This document shows positions 1-11,468 of a DNA stretch of 64,000 nucleotides, one piece after another; the first letter of the stretch is position 1; every line of letters begins with the position of its first letter. This DNA comes from Apodemus sylvaticus. Taxonomy: Eukaryota; Chordata; Mammalia; Rodentia; Muridae. The stretch spans positions 164,053,761 to 164,117,760 of the forward strand of contig NC_067472.1 in assembly GCF_947179515.1 (NCBI RefSeq), in the 5' to 3' direction. The notes under the pieces were generated by a model. The model was not told where the DNA came from, made no database searches, and worked only from the letters and a program-made list of their open reading frames with translations. The translations under genes and the position numbers were made by a program.

Positions 1-2092
1 GCCAGTACCACAAAGGAATAATACTGTGACATATGGGCCAACTGGTGCTCAGAAAGGTTGTTCATCTTGCCAGAATTAGTATCTAACAGTCAGCTACTGA
101 AGACTAAAGCACACAATTCTTATGTGTAATGCCAAAGCCTTCTATCCAACTAGTTAAGAAAACAATACTCCTTGAGGTGTTCTGATGACCCCCCCCCAAA
201 AAAAAGAGCTTTGGATAAAATATATATGAGCACTTATAAGTACAAAACATTGCTAAAGGTATCTACAACCAGATGATAACAGGGCTTGTGGGACTGAAGT
301 CATGTTACAATACGTTGTTTCATTTTGACTCAAAAAAAAAAAGAAACCCTAAAATACGCCCAGAAAAAAATCTTAAAGTCAGAACTCATCTTTTTATGAT
401 CAAATGGCTGAAGAAGCCAATGGGAATTATGAAACATATGAAGAAGCATCATTTCCTTAGACCGCAGAGTATTCCAACAGCCAAACAGCAAAGCAAAGGC
501 ACCGTGTCCTATGCATGTTCCCAGTGGAAGTGTTAAATGCAGCATGGTCTGGAAGGCTGATCATCTCGGTTTTTGTAAGCAGAGACAAATTCCAATCTTT
601 TGTCTTTTAGTTTCTCTGCCAACTGTAGACCAATATGATGTGGTTTTTCAGAACTAAGAAGCTTTTTCTGGAGAATTCTCTAAGTTTCAAGGAAGGCAAG
701 TATTCGATTATAATATTTAAAGGTGCCCTAAGTATCATTCCAGTCCCTTTACATGCATAAATTAATTTATCCTCAGAGCAGTGACACAGTATAAATACCA
801 TTATTATCCTCATTGCAGAGGATAAATGAGGGAAAGCAAGATGCAATAAAGTTAGGCAAGTTTTTCAACATACACAGCTAATAACTAATCACGTAACAGA
901 AAAGCGACTCACTCGGGCAGTCTCCAGAGCTCTGCTGTATGGGCTGTGACTGGATAATAGTAGTTATGACCTGGGTCAAGCTAGCTGAGGAGGGTTGCAA
1001 AGGGAAAAGGGAAATTAAGCTGAATTAAAATTAAAAGGGGTAAAATTCACCCAGGTTAAAATGAGTTTGGCCTTTTTACTAAAATTAGAGAATGCTTCAG
1101 CCCTGTGGAGTTTCTTTCTTATCTATTACAAAAGTCATTTTGAGCATTTCCAACCAAACATCAGAGACTATATTGGGCAAATTCTGCATTCTGCATTCTA
1201 TGCTCTGTAGTTTTCTTCTGGATCACTTAATATATTTAACTCTTCTATATGGTTAATCAATATTTCATGAATTTCAGGTTTATTTATATTTATATACCAT
1301 GTTAATAAAGACTATAAAATTGAGGGGAATAAGTACAAAAAACGATACATAACATACACAATCTAGATTGTCTGATTCTCTTAGAGAGGACTTTACTTCA
1401 CCAACATTGTGCTTTAAGGTGTATACAATATCTGTAGTTGTTTGATTTATTGATGCAGGCTTGATTGAGAGACAAAAGAAAACTTTTAATTTTAAATGGC
1501 TCTAGAGCACAACACTGACATCAGGAATGAGGCAATGACTTGTCACCTGGAACTTGTTATATAAGCAAAATAATAGTCTCCATTTCAGATCAAAGAAATC
1601 AAGGACTCAGAATATCACCTCCCTCATAAACAGACACCAGAAGACTATGATGCAGTTAAAGTTCCTGAACACTAGTACCCAGCAAGCTGAATCCTTCTGA
1701 CCCTAGAATAGATGCTGCACATTATAGTCCAAAGGCTCAGAAGGACAAAACAGAAGATGAGAGGACAAACTGTGAAGGTGACAGCAACCAAATAACCAGC
1801 CAAGTCTAGTCTATGACTTCACTGCTAAGTGGGATTTTAGTTTAAAATAATTTCAACTATTTCAACTCACTTCAAATTCTTATAAGTCATCTCAAACTCC
1901 TCATCTATCTAATATAAGATAACCACTTGACTTCATCCTGCTCCTAGGTGGACATCTTCATCCTACTCATACTACTCAAGGCAAGCTGTTAACCAGTAAA
2001 CTGATATGACCTTTCAGTAAGCTGTTGAGCCAATCAGCTTAAAACCTTTCAGTGAGCCATATAACTTAAAGGAAACTATTAACTAAATCACA
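1..2092. other. Intronic sequence, mostly unassigned
   Basis: This stretch is A/T-rich with no recognisable gene. About 735-885 looks like an old MIR in reverse orientation (terms resembling the MIR core around TTATCCTCATTGCAGAGGATAAATG). Nothing else can be named. Confidence 0.5.
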
Positions 2093-2100
2093 CGTGCACG

Positions 2101-2141
<41 letters not shown>
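2093..2141. repeat. (CA)n microsatellite
   Basis: An alternating CA tract of about 18 uninterrupted repeats, preceded by an imperfect CACGTGCACGCACGCA lead-in. Confidence 0.95.
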
Positions 2142-2143
<2 letters not shown>

Positions 2144-2440
2144 ATGCATACATAAAAACAATGAAATGTGTTTAAAATAATGGAATCACAGTAGAGAAGC
2201 TATTTAGGGACTCTATGAAGAAGCCTAATCCCTGATCTGTAGTGTCCAAAATGAGTTAATGTACCTTCAAAACTGAGCAAATTATTCTCTCTTCCAAGCA
2301 AATGGCCCACCATCATAAATGCTGATCATTAAGGTGCCAAGTAACTCTGCCTGGATACCCATGGGACACAACAAAGGGTTGGTTGACTCATCTCTACCAA
2401 ACTGAACATTATTCACTAGAAGTCATGCCAGCAAAACCAA

Positions 2441-2906
2441 AGGAAGAGATGGCCATATGGACCAGGAGAAGCACAGAGGAGCTACGCAGTGTTTGTGGAA
2501 CACACCTATTCTATGAGAAAAAGAGTGAGAAATAGTATGAAAGGATGATAAAGTTTCTACTGTGTGCTTCTACAATACATGAGCTCTATTCTCCTGGCAT
2601 TGTCCCATTTGATTTCAGGCTATATGGGAGAATTCCCAGTCCATTTTGCAAGTGAGGGAATTAAAATATCAAAGCTCTAGAAATGGACACAAAGTCACAT
2701 TGAGTCCATGAAGCACAAAGTCCAAAAAGCACCTATAGACTAGCTGGTTTTTATAGCTCACCTAACATTATTAAAGCATTCTAATACCTATTACTTACTA
2801 GGAGTCAAACATTTGGGTGTTAAAAATGTGATGCCAAGAAGAAAATGACAGGGATAATCAAGCAAAGCAAACAAATTTAGGATTAGCATTATGGGAGTTC
2901 AACTAA
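2441..2906 (+). repeat. Copy A of a ~470-bp direct duplication (partner 32871-33344)
   Basis: The segment aligns along its whole length with 32871-33344 in the same orientation at roughly 85-88% identity by eye. Shared anchors include GTTTGTGGAACACACCTATT near 2490, GTCCCATTTGATTTCAGGCT near 2602 and GGGAGTTCAACTAA at the right end. The centre (about 2590-2700) resembles an old reverse-orientation MIR, but the flanking parts do not, so a shared SINE alone does not explain the similarity. Confidence 0.8.
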
Positions 2907-3469
2907 GGAGGAGTAAGTGGTCTTAAGAAAGTATATGTTGGAAACTTGATCTGGCCAGTGAGGTTAACGAACAAGAGATAAGTCATCTGATATCAGTACA
3001 AAGGGACAACTGGATGGAGGGTACAGTAAGTGGCGAGAGATGGTACAGGGAGGACTAACAGTGTAGACAATGAAGAGGAGAGAATGAGGTAAATTGAGGA
3101 CAGAAAGACATGGAGAACCTGAAATGCTAGTCACAGAACCACCTAAGTCTCTGTGACCTATAGTACGAATGCATCCTTTTCCTTATAGTTAGAAAGTGGA
3201 TGGCACACTCAGCTTTTCAGCTGACAAGATAATTCTCCAAGCAATGTGCAAGACTAGTTGAAAATATAATGTGAGGTACCTTTGAAAGCAAGCATTCTGG
3301 AAGATGCTTACGCACCATAGCCACATTAAAGACAAGAGATAAGTCAGGCTGGATTTGAAGGAAGTCGGAAGATGTGGGAGGAAGTGTAAACATTTTAAAG
3401 ATGATGGTGAGATTACAAGCGGATAAATTGGACATCTGCATCAGCTCCTTTCCACCAATGGCTCAAGGA

Positions 3470-3840
3470 AAATTGTGGAAGAAGGGACAGAGAGCATGTA
3501 AGAGCTGGAGGATAGGGAAGAAAGCTGCAAAATGCTGTCTTCCAGTGTGGCAAGGCTGTTGTACTCATGACCTCATTGTAGCTGAGGATACTTGTACAAA
3601 ACCTGTACAAGATCAAGGCAACAAGATCAATTAACATTTCTGCAAGCAGCAGCAATTGGGCTCAGTGGGTTACCCTCTAAAAGAAGAAGATAAGAAAGAG
3701 AGGAGGAGGTATATTAGGGAGTTCCATGCAGAGTGAGGAGGGAAGGAGTTGGGCATGGATATAATCAAGATACATTGTATGCATGTATGAAGTTGTTAAA
3801 GAATAAATAAAATATATTATACAACAAAAACTAGAATAAA
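3470..3840 (+). mobile_element. L1 3'-end fragment (old Lx-like 3' UTR)
   Basis: The text from about 3470 resembles rodent L1 3' UTR. It includes a purine-rich stretch at 3690-3760 and the characteristic tail near GATACATTGTATGCATGTATG, ending in AATAAATAAAAT. It is 5'-truncated, non-coding and on the plus strand, antisense to Nell1. Confidence 0.7.
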
Positions 3841-3971
3841 GATGAAGAATCTATTGATTGTATACAAGAGGACTGATGCTACAAAAATCATAGGTAGAGG
3901 AAACATGGTAAAACAGTATGTGATCACACAGAATGCTACAGTAAAGAGCTGAAATATGCCCCCCCTCCAAA

Positions 3972-4164
3972 ACTGGGTGCTGAAAAGATGGCTCAACAGT
4001 TAAGAGCACTGACTTCTCTTCTGATGGTCCTGAGTTCAAATCCCAGAAACCACATAGTGGCTCACAACCTTCTGTAATGAGATCTGGCGCCCTCTACTGG
4101 TGTGTCTGAAGACAGCTACAGTGTACATACATATAATAAATAAATCTTAAAAAAAAAAAAAAAG
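3972..4164 (+). mobile_element. B2 SINE
   Basis: It shows the tRNA-derived head (AAGATGGCTCAACAGTTAAG), the GAGTTCAAATCCCAG B box, the B2 body, an AATAAATAAATC tail and a poly(A) of about 14. Confidence 0.93.
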
Positions 4165-5556
4165 CTTCTCAGTTATAGCAGATGTGGATCCTAATGGGAG
4201 GAGTTTAAGCCACTGGGAGCAAGTTGTCAGGGTATATTGGGACCTCAGCACCTCTTCTTTCATTTCCTTTTCTAGTGATAGTAATACAAACACACTTCCT
4301 CTATTGCATGTGTCTGTTATGGTTCCTTGTCACAGCCTGAAAATCCATAGGACAACTAGCCATGAACCAAAGCCTCCCACTGTGTACCAAAATCTATCGG
4401 TCTTCCTTTTAAGTCCATAGTCACAGGCACCTCATCAAGGTGTTGTTAAAAAAACAAAAAACAAACAAACAAAAAATAAACAGGGAAGATTATGGGAATG
4501 TGAAACACCCTGAGAAATTGAGAAATCTTTGTGGAGCTTCTAAGAACTCAGTCAGACATGGAGTTGGGGCAGGTGGTCTAGGCTGGAGGTCTTACATAAA
4601 CTGTTAACCATCCACCTGTTAAGAAGTAGTAGTGTTGCTATCCTGGAAACAGGAAGAGAAGTGAGCATAGGCAAAGTCTCAGATCCAGCCAGGAGGAACA
4701 CCGTCATTTAATTCCCAAGGAAAGAAATGCAACCAAGAAGTGTCAAGAAATCCAGAGCACCTTGTCACAATGGGGGATGTTCTTTTGAGAATATGAAATC
4801 TTATCATTTCTGAGACTGCCAGGAGCCATCTAGGAGAGGCTAAAGCTAGCAGGTGGCCTTCCTGGAGGTAGCCCACCATTTTTGCATGGTCTACAATGCG
4901 TGATCTTAATAGTAAGTTCCCAAACACACTTTATCTCAGAATTGCTTCCTGCAACTGATATGCCTTTCCTGTCATTATTTAATTAATATAATAATCCCTG
5001 GGCATTGGCCCACCTTAGTGATCAGATTTCCTGCAGATCAACATAAAGATGAACTTTCATGAATTAATACTGTTTAGATGAATTAATGATTGAATAGAAT
5101 TCCTGATTTGATTCAAATAATTTTAGGAAAACAGTTTTAAGAGATGATCTTGGTTGCTTTACTAGAAAGATACAATAAAGTTAGAATCAAGAATAAAATA
5201 TACCCACTCCTCATAATAGTAAGTAAAGGCTTCATAATAAGAAATACAATGAGCTTTCATAATTACACTAAAATGAGAAATAGACTTGGGACAAGTTTAT
5301 ATTCAAGGAAAAACATTTCCAAGCATAGAGCCACGGGTGTGCACTATGATAAGGCAAGACCATATACAACCTGTTGCTTTGAACATATAATGAGCATAGA
5401 GAATGAAACATTGCTTTGAACTTATATCAACATCCTTCTCTGGCTCCAATTTTATGTAACATTTTATTTCTGAGGTAATTTTCTAAAGAACATTTTGTCT
5501 AAGGAAGTATAAAAAAGGCCAGAGAAAAGAAACAAAATTGTTGGTTAAATAGTTTG
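4165..5556. other. Intronic sequence without recognised features
   Basis: No exon, RNA gene or clear repeat was seen. A short A-rich (CAAA)n-like patch lies at 4448-4480. Confidence 0.45.
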
Positions 5557-5600
5557 GCCATCCATCCATCCATCCATCCATCCATCCACCCATCCATCCA
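5557..5600. repeat. (ATCC)n microsatellite
   Basis: About ten CATC/ATCC units with one CACC interruption. Confidence 0.93.
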
Positions 5601-5655
5601 GTCTGTATGTACATGTGTATGTGTATAAGCATGCATGAATACTTGTGGAGTTAAC

Positions 5656-5682
5656 AGAGAGAGAGAGAGAGAGAGAGAGAGG
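5656..5682. repeat. (GA)n microsatellite
   Basis: About 13 uninterrupted AG units. Confidence 0.93.
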
Positions 5683-6430
5683 CAGGCCCAGCCAGAGTAT
5701 GATTATATGAATGTATATGTGTCTGTGTTTATCTGCTGTGCTTAACTGTAGAAAACATTCTAATTCTTCTCCTTTCCTTCCTCTCTGATTCACAAAGAGT
5801 TAATCAGTCTAGCCAGAGAGATTTCTGGTTGCCTGGACAGAGAAGGGAGTGATAGCAAGAGATTTTTTTACTTAGCTTCCCCGCTGCTGACAACAGGTAT
5901 TAGTTGCCTAAGCAAGTGGTTTTTAACCATAGAATAAGCAAGAAAGTTTTTAAAAATTTTAGACGTTATCAGCAAGCATTCAGTAGTATAGTTAGAGAGC
6001 TAGAAGGCCAGAGATCATCAGTCTTTAAAGCTAATGCTACATCCCATCTGAACCGGTTCCCTGTTCCAGGTCAGGCTGGCTCCCGGCAAGAGACCTTCCT
6101 TTGCAAAGTAAAAACAGTGAAAGAGAGCTGTGGACATTTCTCTCCAAGAAACCATGCCCATTTTCTGAGATGCTGTCCTTTTTCCTTCATCTATCACATG
6201 GTTTAAGTATAGGTCAGTCCTACCTTCACTTTGCAGAGACATAAAGCTGTCACAAAGCAAGACAAACTACTCAGGACCTTGTAGCTCCTTGCTACATGCA
6301 AGTGGTTCAAGGATCAAACTCTGAGCTCAGCCCACAATAATGACCCTCAGTTGGATGACACAAATATTGAATGACACAGCATTACTGATAGGGTTGAAGA
6401 TGGAGGTAGGAGCTGAGCAGACATGCTTAT
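5683..6430. other. Intronic sequence without recognised features
   Basis: No gene or clear repeat is recognised. A 100-codon open frame at 5904-6206 has no homology I recognise and no splice or promoter context. Confidence 0.45.
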
Positions 6431-6444
6431 GAAAAAGCAAGATA

Positions 6445-6643
6445 GGGGCTGGAGAGATGGCTCATCCAATTAAGAGCACTGACTGTTCTTCCAAAGGTCC
6501 TGAGTTCAAATCCCAGCAACCACACGGCGACTCACAACCATCCATAATGAGATCTGACACCCTCTTCTGGAGTGACTGAAGACAACTACAGTGTACTTAC
6601 ATATAATAAAGAAATAAAATAAATAAATCTTAAAAAAAAAAAA
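6445..6643 (+). mobile_element. B2 SINE with perfect target-site duplication
   Basis: The full-length B2 body starts GGGGCTGGAGAGATGGCTCA, has a B box in GAGTTCAAATCCCAG, and ends in an AATAAATAAATC tail and poly(A). The 14-nt sequence GAAAAAGCAAGATA flanks it on both sides (6431-6444 and 6644-6657) without mismatch, indicating a fairly recent insertion. Confidence 0.95.
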
Positions 6644-6657
6644 GAAAAAGCAAGATA

Positions 6658-7284
6658 AAAGAGAGAGCCTGGTCCTGGAGCCTATACTGCTGAGATCCAG
6701 CCTAGCCTGAGAGCTAATCCTGAACTTTAAGTTATCTCAGGTCATCAAATTTCCCTGCATAAGCCACTCGGAGTTTGGATTTCTAGCATTTACATATCAA
6801 AGAAACCCTCAGCACTACTCATCCATCTGAACACCTCCATTAGCTGCTTGTTTCATTGATTTTTTTTTTTCCAGTGAAAGGTTTTCAGGCTGGAAACTAA
6901 ATTTGCATGACATCTTGATTTTTCTTGGTATGTTGATAGAAGGAGATATGTGAGGTTAAAAACTAGGAACAGGGCCAATGTGAATATTTTAATCTTATTT
7001 AAGTTTATCGAGGATCTAATGAGTTTTGTCAACAACTCACAAAATTAAAAAAATAAATAAATAACTAGCCCTAATATGGCTTCATGTTGCTTAGATAAGT
7101 GCTTACAAGGAGCTATGGTTAGCCATAGTTGAAACCAGAATATCATTTGTCATTTCTTCTCCTACCACACCCTTACAACTTATGTTCTGGATACAAGAAA
7201 CAACCAGCCTAATTTCTACTACACGGTAAGTCTTCAGTGAGCCATGGCAAACCCACAAATTCATGTTCCCTTTGAAGATTCTTT
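6658..7284. other. Intronic sequence without recognised features
   Basis: Only A/T-rich intron and a short (AAAT)n patch near 7045-7060 are visible. Confidence 0.45.
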
Positions 7285-7450
7285 CTTAGCCCAGTGACAC
7301 AGCTCAGCCAGGAAAGGTATTTGCCAACCAAACTGCCCCCCCCCGAGTTTGATCCCTAAGACCCACATAGGAAAAGGAAAGAACTGATAGGTGCAAGTTG
7401 TCTTCTAACTTCCACACATGTGCTGGGGCTCACATATCCCCACATACTTG
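7285..7450 (+). mobile_element. B3-type SINE, degenerate
   Basis: It carries a degraded tRNA-like head (CAGTGACACAGCTCAGCCAG), a B-box-like GAGTTTGATCCCTAAGACCC and a B3 body with CTTCCACACATGTGC. No sharp poly(A) tail remains. Confidence 0.65.
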
Positions 7451-7794
7451 AAAGTCCTAGCATCAGGATCCTCACAGAACCTCCCAAAAGGCCCAAATGC
7501 TCTGGGACATTATAGAAGCACAGGATGGGGTGTGAAGATGTACAATGGACTGGTCCTAATGCCCATCACTTTTCAGAATAAAGTTGGTAAAGTCTACTTT
7601 GCAATAGACCACTAAAAAATCTGATGAATTCTACCATTGTATCTGAGATGTGAGAGGGAGGTAGGATATGCTAATCGCCTTTGTAGTTGACTTAGGAGTT
7701 AATAAACTCAAAGAAAGGGAAAGAGCCAGACTGAACAGCTGACCCAAATCTTTAAAACCTCAGATTTATGTATGCCTTTTCTGAGCTATTGGAT

Positions 7795-8013
7795 TTTGTT
7801 TTTAAGTCAGGGTATCACACAGCCTAAATTTTCCTGGAACACACTATAGGTAGCCAAGAATGACCTAGAACTTGTGATCCTCCTTCTACCTACTAAGTGC
7901 TGTTAATTCGGGCTTGCACCTGTATATCTGGTTTTATGCACTGCTGGAGATCAAATCCCAGAACTTCAACAATGCTAGATGCATTTAACTAACTAAGCTA
8001 CATTCTAAAACCA
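7795..8013 (-). mobile_element. B4-type SINE (ID-like head fused to B1-like tail)
   Basis: On the minus strand an ID-like tRNA head (8013 to about 7935) is followed by B1-derived sequence (about 7935 to 7795), the order found in B4/RSINE1 elements. It is heavily diverged. Confidence 0.65.
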
Positions 8014-9540
8014 TTATGTATTTATAAAAGTACACTGCAACCAACATACCAGATATAGTGCTGGAGACACCATGATACATGGAAAGGTATCTGGCCTTGG
8101 AAAGAGCTGAGACTTCCTTTCCTGTGATCACCTCAGGGAAAAAAACCAAAATGATGGATAGGACACCAAAACAACCTCCAAAGCCATCCTGGAAGACGGG
8201 ACATAAGGCTAGTACAAGCCTCAATCTGGTGGCACACACTTGACACCATGGATGAAGAGGCTCTGAATCAGTGCTCATATCTTCTTGGTACAGCCATCAG
8301 TCACCAAGTAGAAACTGAACAATAAATATGGCCTGCCACTTTATGGCCTGAAGTGAGACTTGAGAATTTAAAGATTTGTTATTAAAACAGAAGAATGTGA
8401 ACATGACTGAATAATTTCTCCAATTAACAAGAATAAGTTATTCTTTGAACATATCGTCCATCAATTTGACCGTATTTTTCATTACATCCTAATGCTGATG
8501 TCACTTCATAGCAAAGCTTATTTTCTTTCCTTGATAATATCATAAAAATCTTCTACATAGAAGATAACACAAGTAAAAACCAGCAGTATGATTTATTATC
8601 ATTTAAAATGTGTGCATGTATACGCATGTGCACATGCACACTTACACACATATACACACACATCTTCCGTTAGGAAGAGTTGACATTTATAGTTTTAGCA
8701 GCCCAGGTTTCCTTTTATGGTAACATGGTTTGTTTTTCTTTTTTGAAAAGAAAGCCATGGATTTATTCTGTTCAGCTCTCTACTAACTAAATGAGCGGAA
8801 GGGAGAGATTTATAAAGCAAATAAACAGAAAGATTTATGGTTTCTTTCTCAGAGCAGCTCAAAATTATGGAAAAACTCATTGACCTTTCAAGAGAAGAAC
8901 TTGGTTCAGCCAAGCAGAAACTAAGTGTACCTGAGAGGTTTCCAATTAATCCCTTAATTTAAAGCCTTTGTCTTTCTCCAGTAAATATGCTGGGGGCAGC
9001 TGAACCCCATTTATTCCTTTTGAAGTATACTTACCTGTGGGCATTACAGACAGCATTTCCTATCACACTAAACAGTAAGTATTGACAATGCTTGCAATAA
9101 TTAGGAAATTAGGGAATGGGGATTAGAAAGAGAAAAGAAACAGAGCAGGCAGCTAAATGGGGACGGGGGCTTGCAGAAGAAAGTAGAAAGAAAAGGAGAT
9201 GAGACAGTATGGATCAGGAAGAAAAGAGGAAGAGATTGAGAACTGAGAGGTCTCCAATTAACTGAGGAAGGTGACTGGGACTAGATAACATGTTCTAGAA
9301 GATTCTGTCATGACATGTTCCAGAATGAACAGGCTTAGAAAGAACCAAACCAACCTGAATCTATGGTGGAGTTATCCCATGTCCAACAAAAGATGGTAAT
9401 GTGAATGTTTCTTCCTCGGATATCAAATTGTGCTTACTCAGGACACACAACAAGAGAACCAGCTAAGACAGACAGACGCCTCATTGGGAGTTGCTAATAA
9501 CTTTATCTCCCCATTTTTGTTTTGTTTTGTGGAGACAAAT
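8014..9540. other. Intronic sequence, mostly unassigned
   Basis: An imperfect CA/TGCA-rich tract lies at about 8608-8665. No gene or other clear repeat is visible. Confidence 0.45.
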
Positions 9541-9559
9541 ACAGTTTAGAATTAAAGTT

Positions 9560-9745
9560 GATAGAGCTTCTGAGCTTTCTTTGTTGGCAGTATAACCCTG
9601 GACAAAACATTGATCTTCACAAAGCCTTGGCTTTCTTGGGATAACAATAATAGCTAACTTGTAAATTTCAGAGAATTAAGGGACATAAGAAATATAAAGT
9701 GCTTATAACAGTAACTAGCATAGAACAAATGCTCAGATATATTAA
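9560..9745 (+). repeat. MIR remnant
   Basis: The order of motifs follows the MIR core and 3' end: AACCCTGGACAAAACATTGA, ATAACAATAATAGCTAAC, GTGCTTATAACAGTAACTAG and AGAACAAATGCTCA. It is ancient and diverged. Confidence 0.65.
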
Positions 9746-9868
9746 CTGTCACCAAAAGCAGATTGTCATTCTTTGTCTGCTGTGAGGACAAGTGTAACAG
9801 AGCAGTAACATGTGTTGATGTAGAAACAGCTGGATCTGATATAAGAATAGTATAAGAATACAAGTTCC

Positions 9869-10205
9869 GAGGCTTCAGTCCTGAGGCCTCGGGCGGTAGC
9901 CCTCAGACCTCTCCACTTCCGGATCCAGATCAGCCTGAGCAGCAACACCACATCTCCAGGTCCTGAAGGAGGAAAGTGGGGCTTCCCGGCGGCCAGCTGG
10001 GAGAAGTCAGTGTGCTCCAGTGAATCCAGCAGGCCCCAGCAGGAGCCTTCAGGTGTCTGCTTCAGGGTCTGAACAGCCTGGACAACAACACCCTGTCTCC
10101 AGGCAGTACAGGAGGTAAGCTGTGCACCAGAGGCCACCTGGGAAGGGGCAGCTTGCACTGATGAGTTCAGCATTGACAACACCAACTAACACCAGTGAGA
10201 ACTAG
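9869..10205 (+). promoter_or_regulatory. L1 copy 1 5' UTR / internal promoter remnant
   Basis: This is GC- and CpG-richer than the surrounding intron. It contains two diverged tandem units about 143 bp apart: CAGCCTGAGCAGCAACACC at 9931 and CAGCCTGGACAACAACACC at 10074, each followed by TCTCCAGG and GGAGG. It ends at the ORF1 ATG at 10206. It does not resemble the 211-bp monomers of copy 2. Promoter function is inferred from position only. Confidence 0.6.
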
Positions 10206-11410
10206 ATGGCAAAAGGCAGACACAGGAACGTCACTAACAGAAATCAAGGCAATATGGCAACATCTGAACCCAATTCTCCTTTACCAGCATGTCCTGGATA
10301 CCCCATCACACCAGTAAAACAAGATTTGGATTTAAAATCACTGGTCATGATGCTGGTACAGGAACACATGAAGGACATACTTAAAGAAATTCAGGAGAAA
10401 ATGGATCAAAAGTTAGAAGTCCTTGCAAGGGAAACACAAAAATCATTGAAAGAAATCCAGGAGAATACAAAAGCCAATAATGAGGAAACACAAAAAACAC
10501 TTAAAGAAATACAGGAGAACTTTGGTCAACAGGCTGAGGTCATTAAAGAGGAAACACAAAAATCTCTTAAAGAATTACAGGAAAGCACAAACAAGCAAGT
10601 GAAGGAGCTAAGCAAAACCATCCAGGATCTAAAATCAGAAGTAGAAACAACTAAGAAAACTCAAAGGGAGACAACTTTGGAGATAGAAAGTCTTGGGAAG
10701 AAATCAATGGACATAGATGCAAATATCAACAACAGAATACAAGAGATAGAAGAAAGAATCTCAGACTCTGAAGATACCATAGAAACCATGGACTCAACAG
10801 TTAAAGAAAATGCAAAAAGCAAAAAGCTTGTAACCCAAAATATCCAGAAAATCCAGGACACAATGAGAAGACCAAACCTAAGGATTATAGGCATAGATTA
10901 GAGTGAAGATTTACAACTTAAAGGGCCAGCAAATATCTTCAATAAAATTATGGAAGAAAACTTCCCTAACCTAAAGAGAGAGATGCCCATGAATATACAA
11001 GAAGCCTACAGAACTCCAAACAGACTGGACCAGAACAGAAATACTTCCCGTCACATAATAATCAAAACACCAAATGTACTAAACAAAGAAAGAATATTAA
11101 AGGCAGTAAGAGAAAAAGGCCAAGTAACATATAAAGGAAGACCTATCAGAATCACAGCAGACTTTTCACCCGAGACTATGAAGGCTAGAAGATCCTGGGC
11201 TGATCTCATGCAGACTCTAAGAGAACACAAATGCCAGCCAAAACTACTATATCCAGCAAACTCTCAATCACCATAGATGGAGAAACTAAGATATTCCATG
11301 ACAAAACCAAGTTTACCCAATATCTATCCACAAACCCAGCCCTACAAAGGATAATAGGAGGAAAACACCAATACAAGGAGGGAAACTTCACCCTGGAAAA
11401 AGCAAGATAG
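10206..11410 (+). pseudogene. L1 copy 1 ORF1 (RNA-binding/chaperone protein), disrupted
   Basis: ORF1p is the trimeric nucleic-acid chaperone that coats L1 RNA. The start ATG is intact (MAKGRHRN...). Residues about 60-140 form a coiled coil built from ~22-residue repeats of the LKEIQEN...ETQKS type (the length-polymorphic region of murine ORF1). The RRM-like part follows (MRRPNLRIIG). A GAG-to-TAG change at 10899-10901 stops translation after 231 residues. The same frame reopens (10950-11276) through the C-terminal domain (EAYRTPNR, KCQPKLLYP). It is then lost through a one-base deletion near 11262, where copy 2 has one more A; the original stop is at 11408-11410. Confidence 0.93.
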
Positions 11411-11468
11411 TAACCTTTCATCAAACCCAAAAGAAGTTACCAATCAAATTTAAAAAATAACGTCAAAA

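Noticed and set aside
5904..6260. Open frames of 100 (plus) and 80 (minus) codons
   Set aside because: No recognisable homology, splice sites or promoter; lengths are within chance for intronic DNA.
9766..10185. 139-codon minus-strand frame
   Set aside because: It spans the intron/L1 5' UTR junction in antisense; it is a by-product of a GC-rich 5' UTR.
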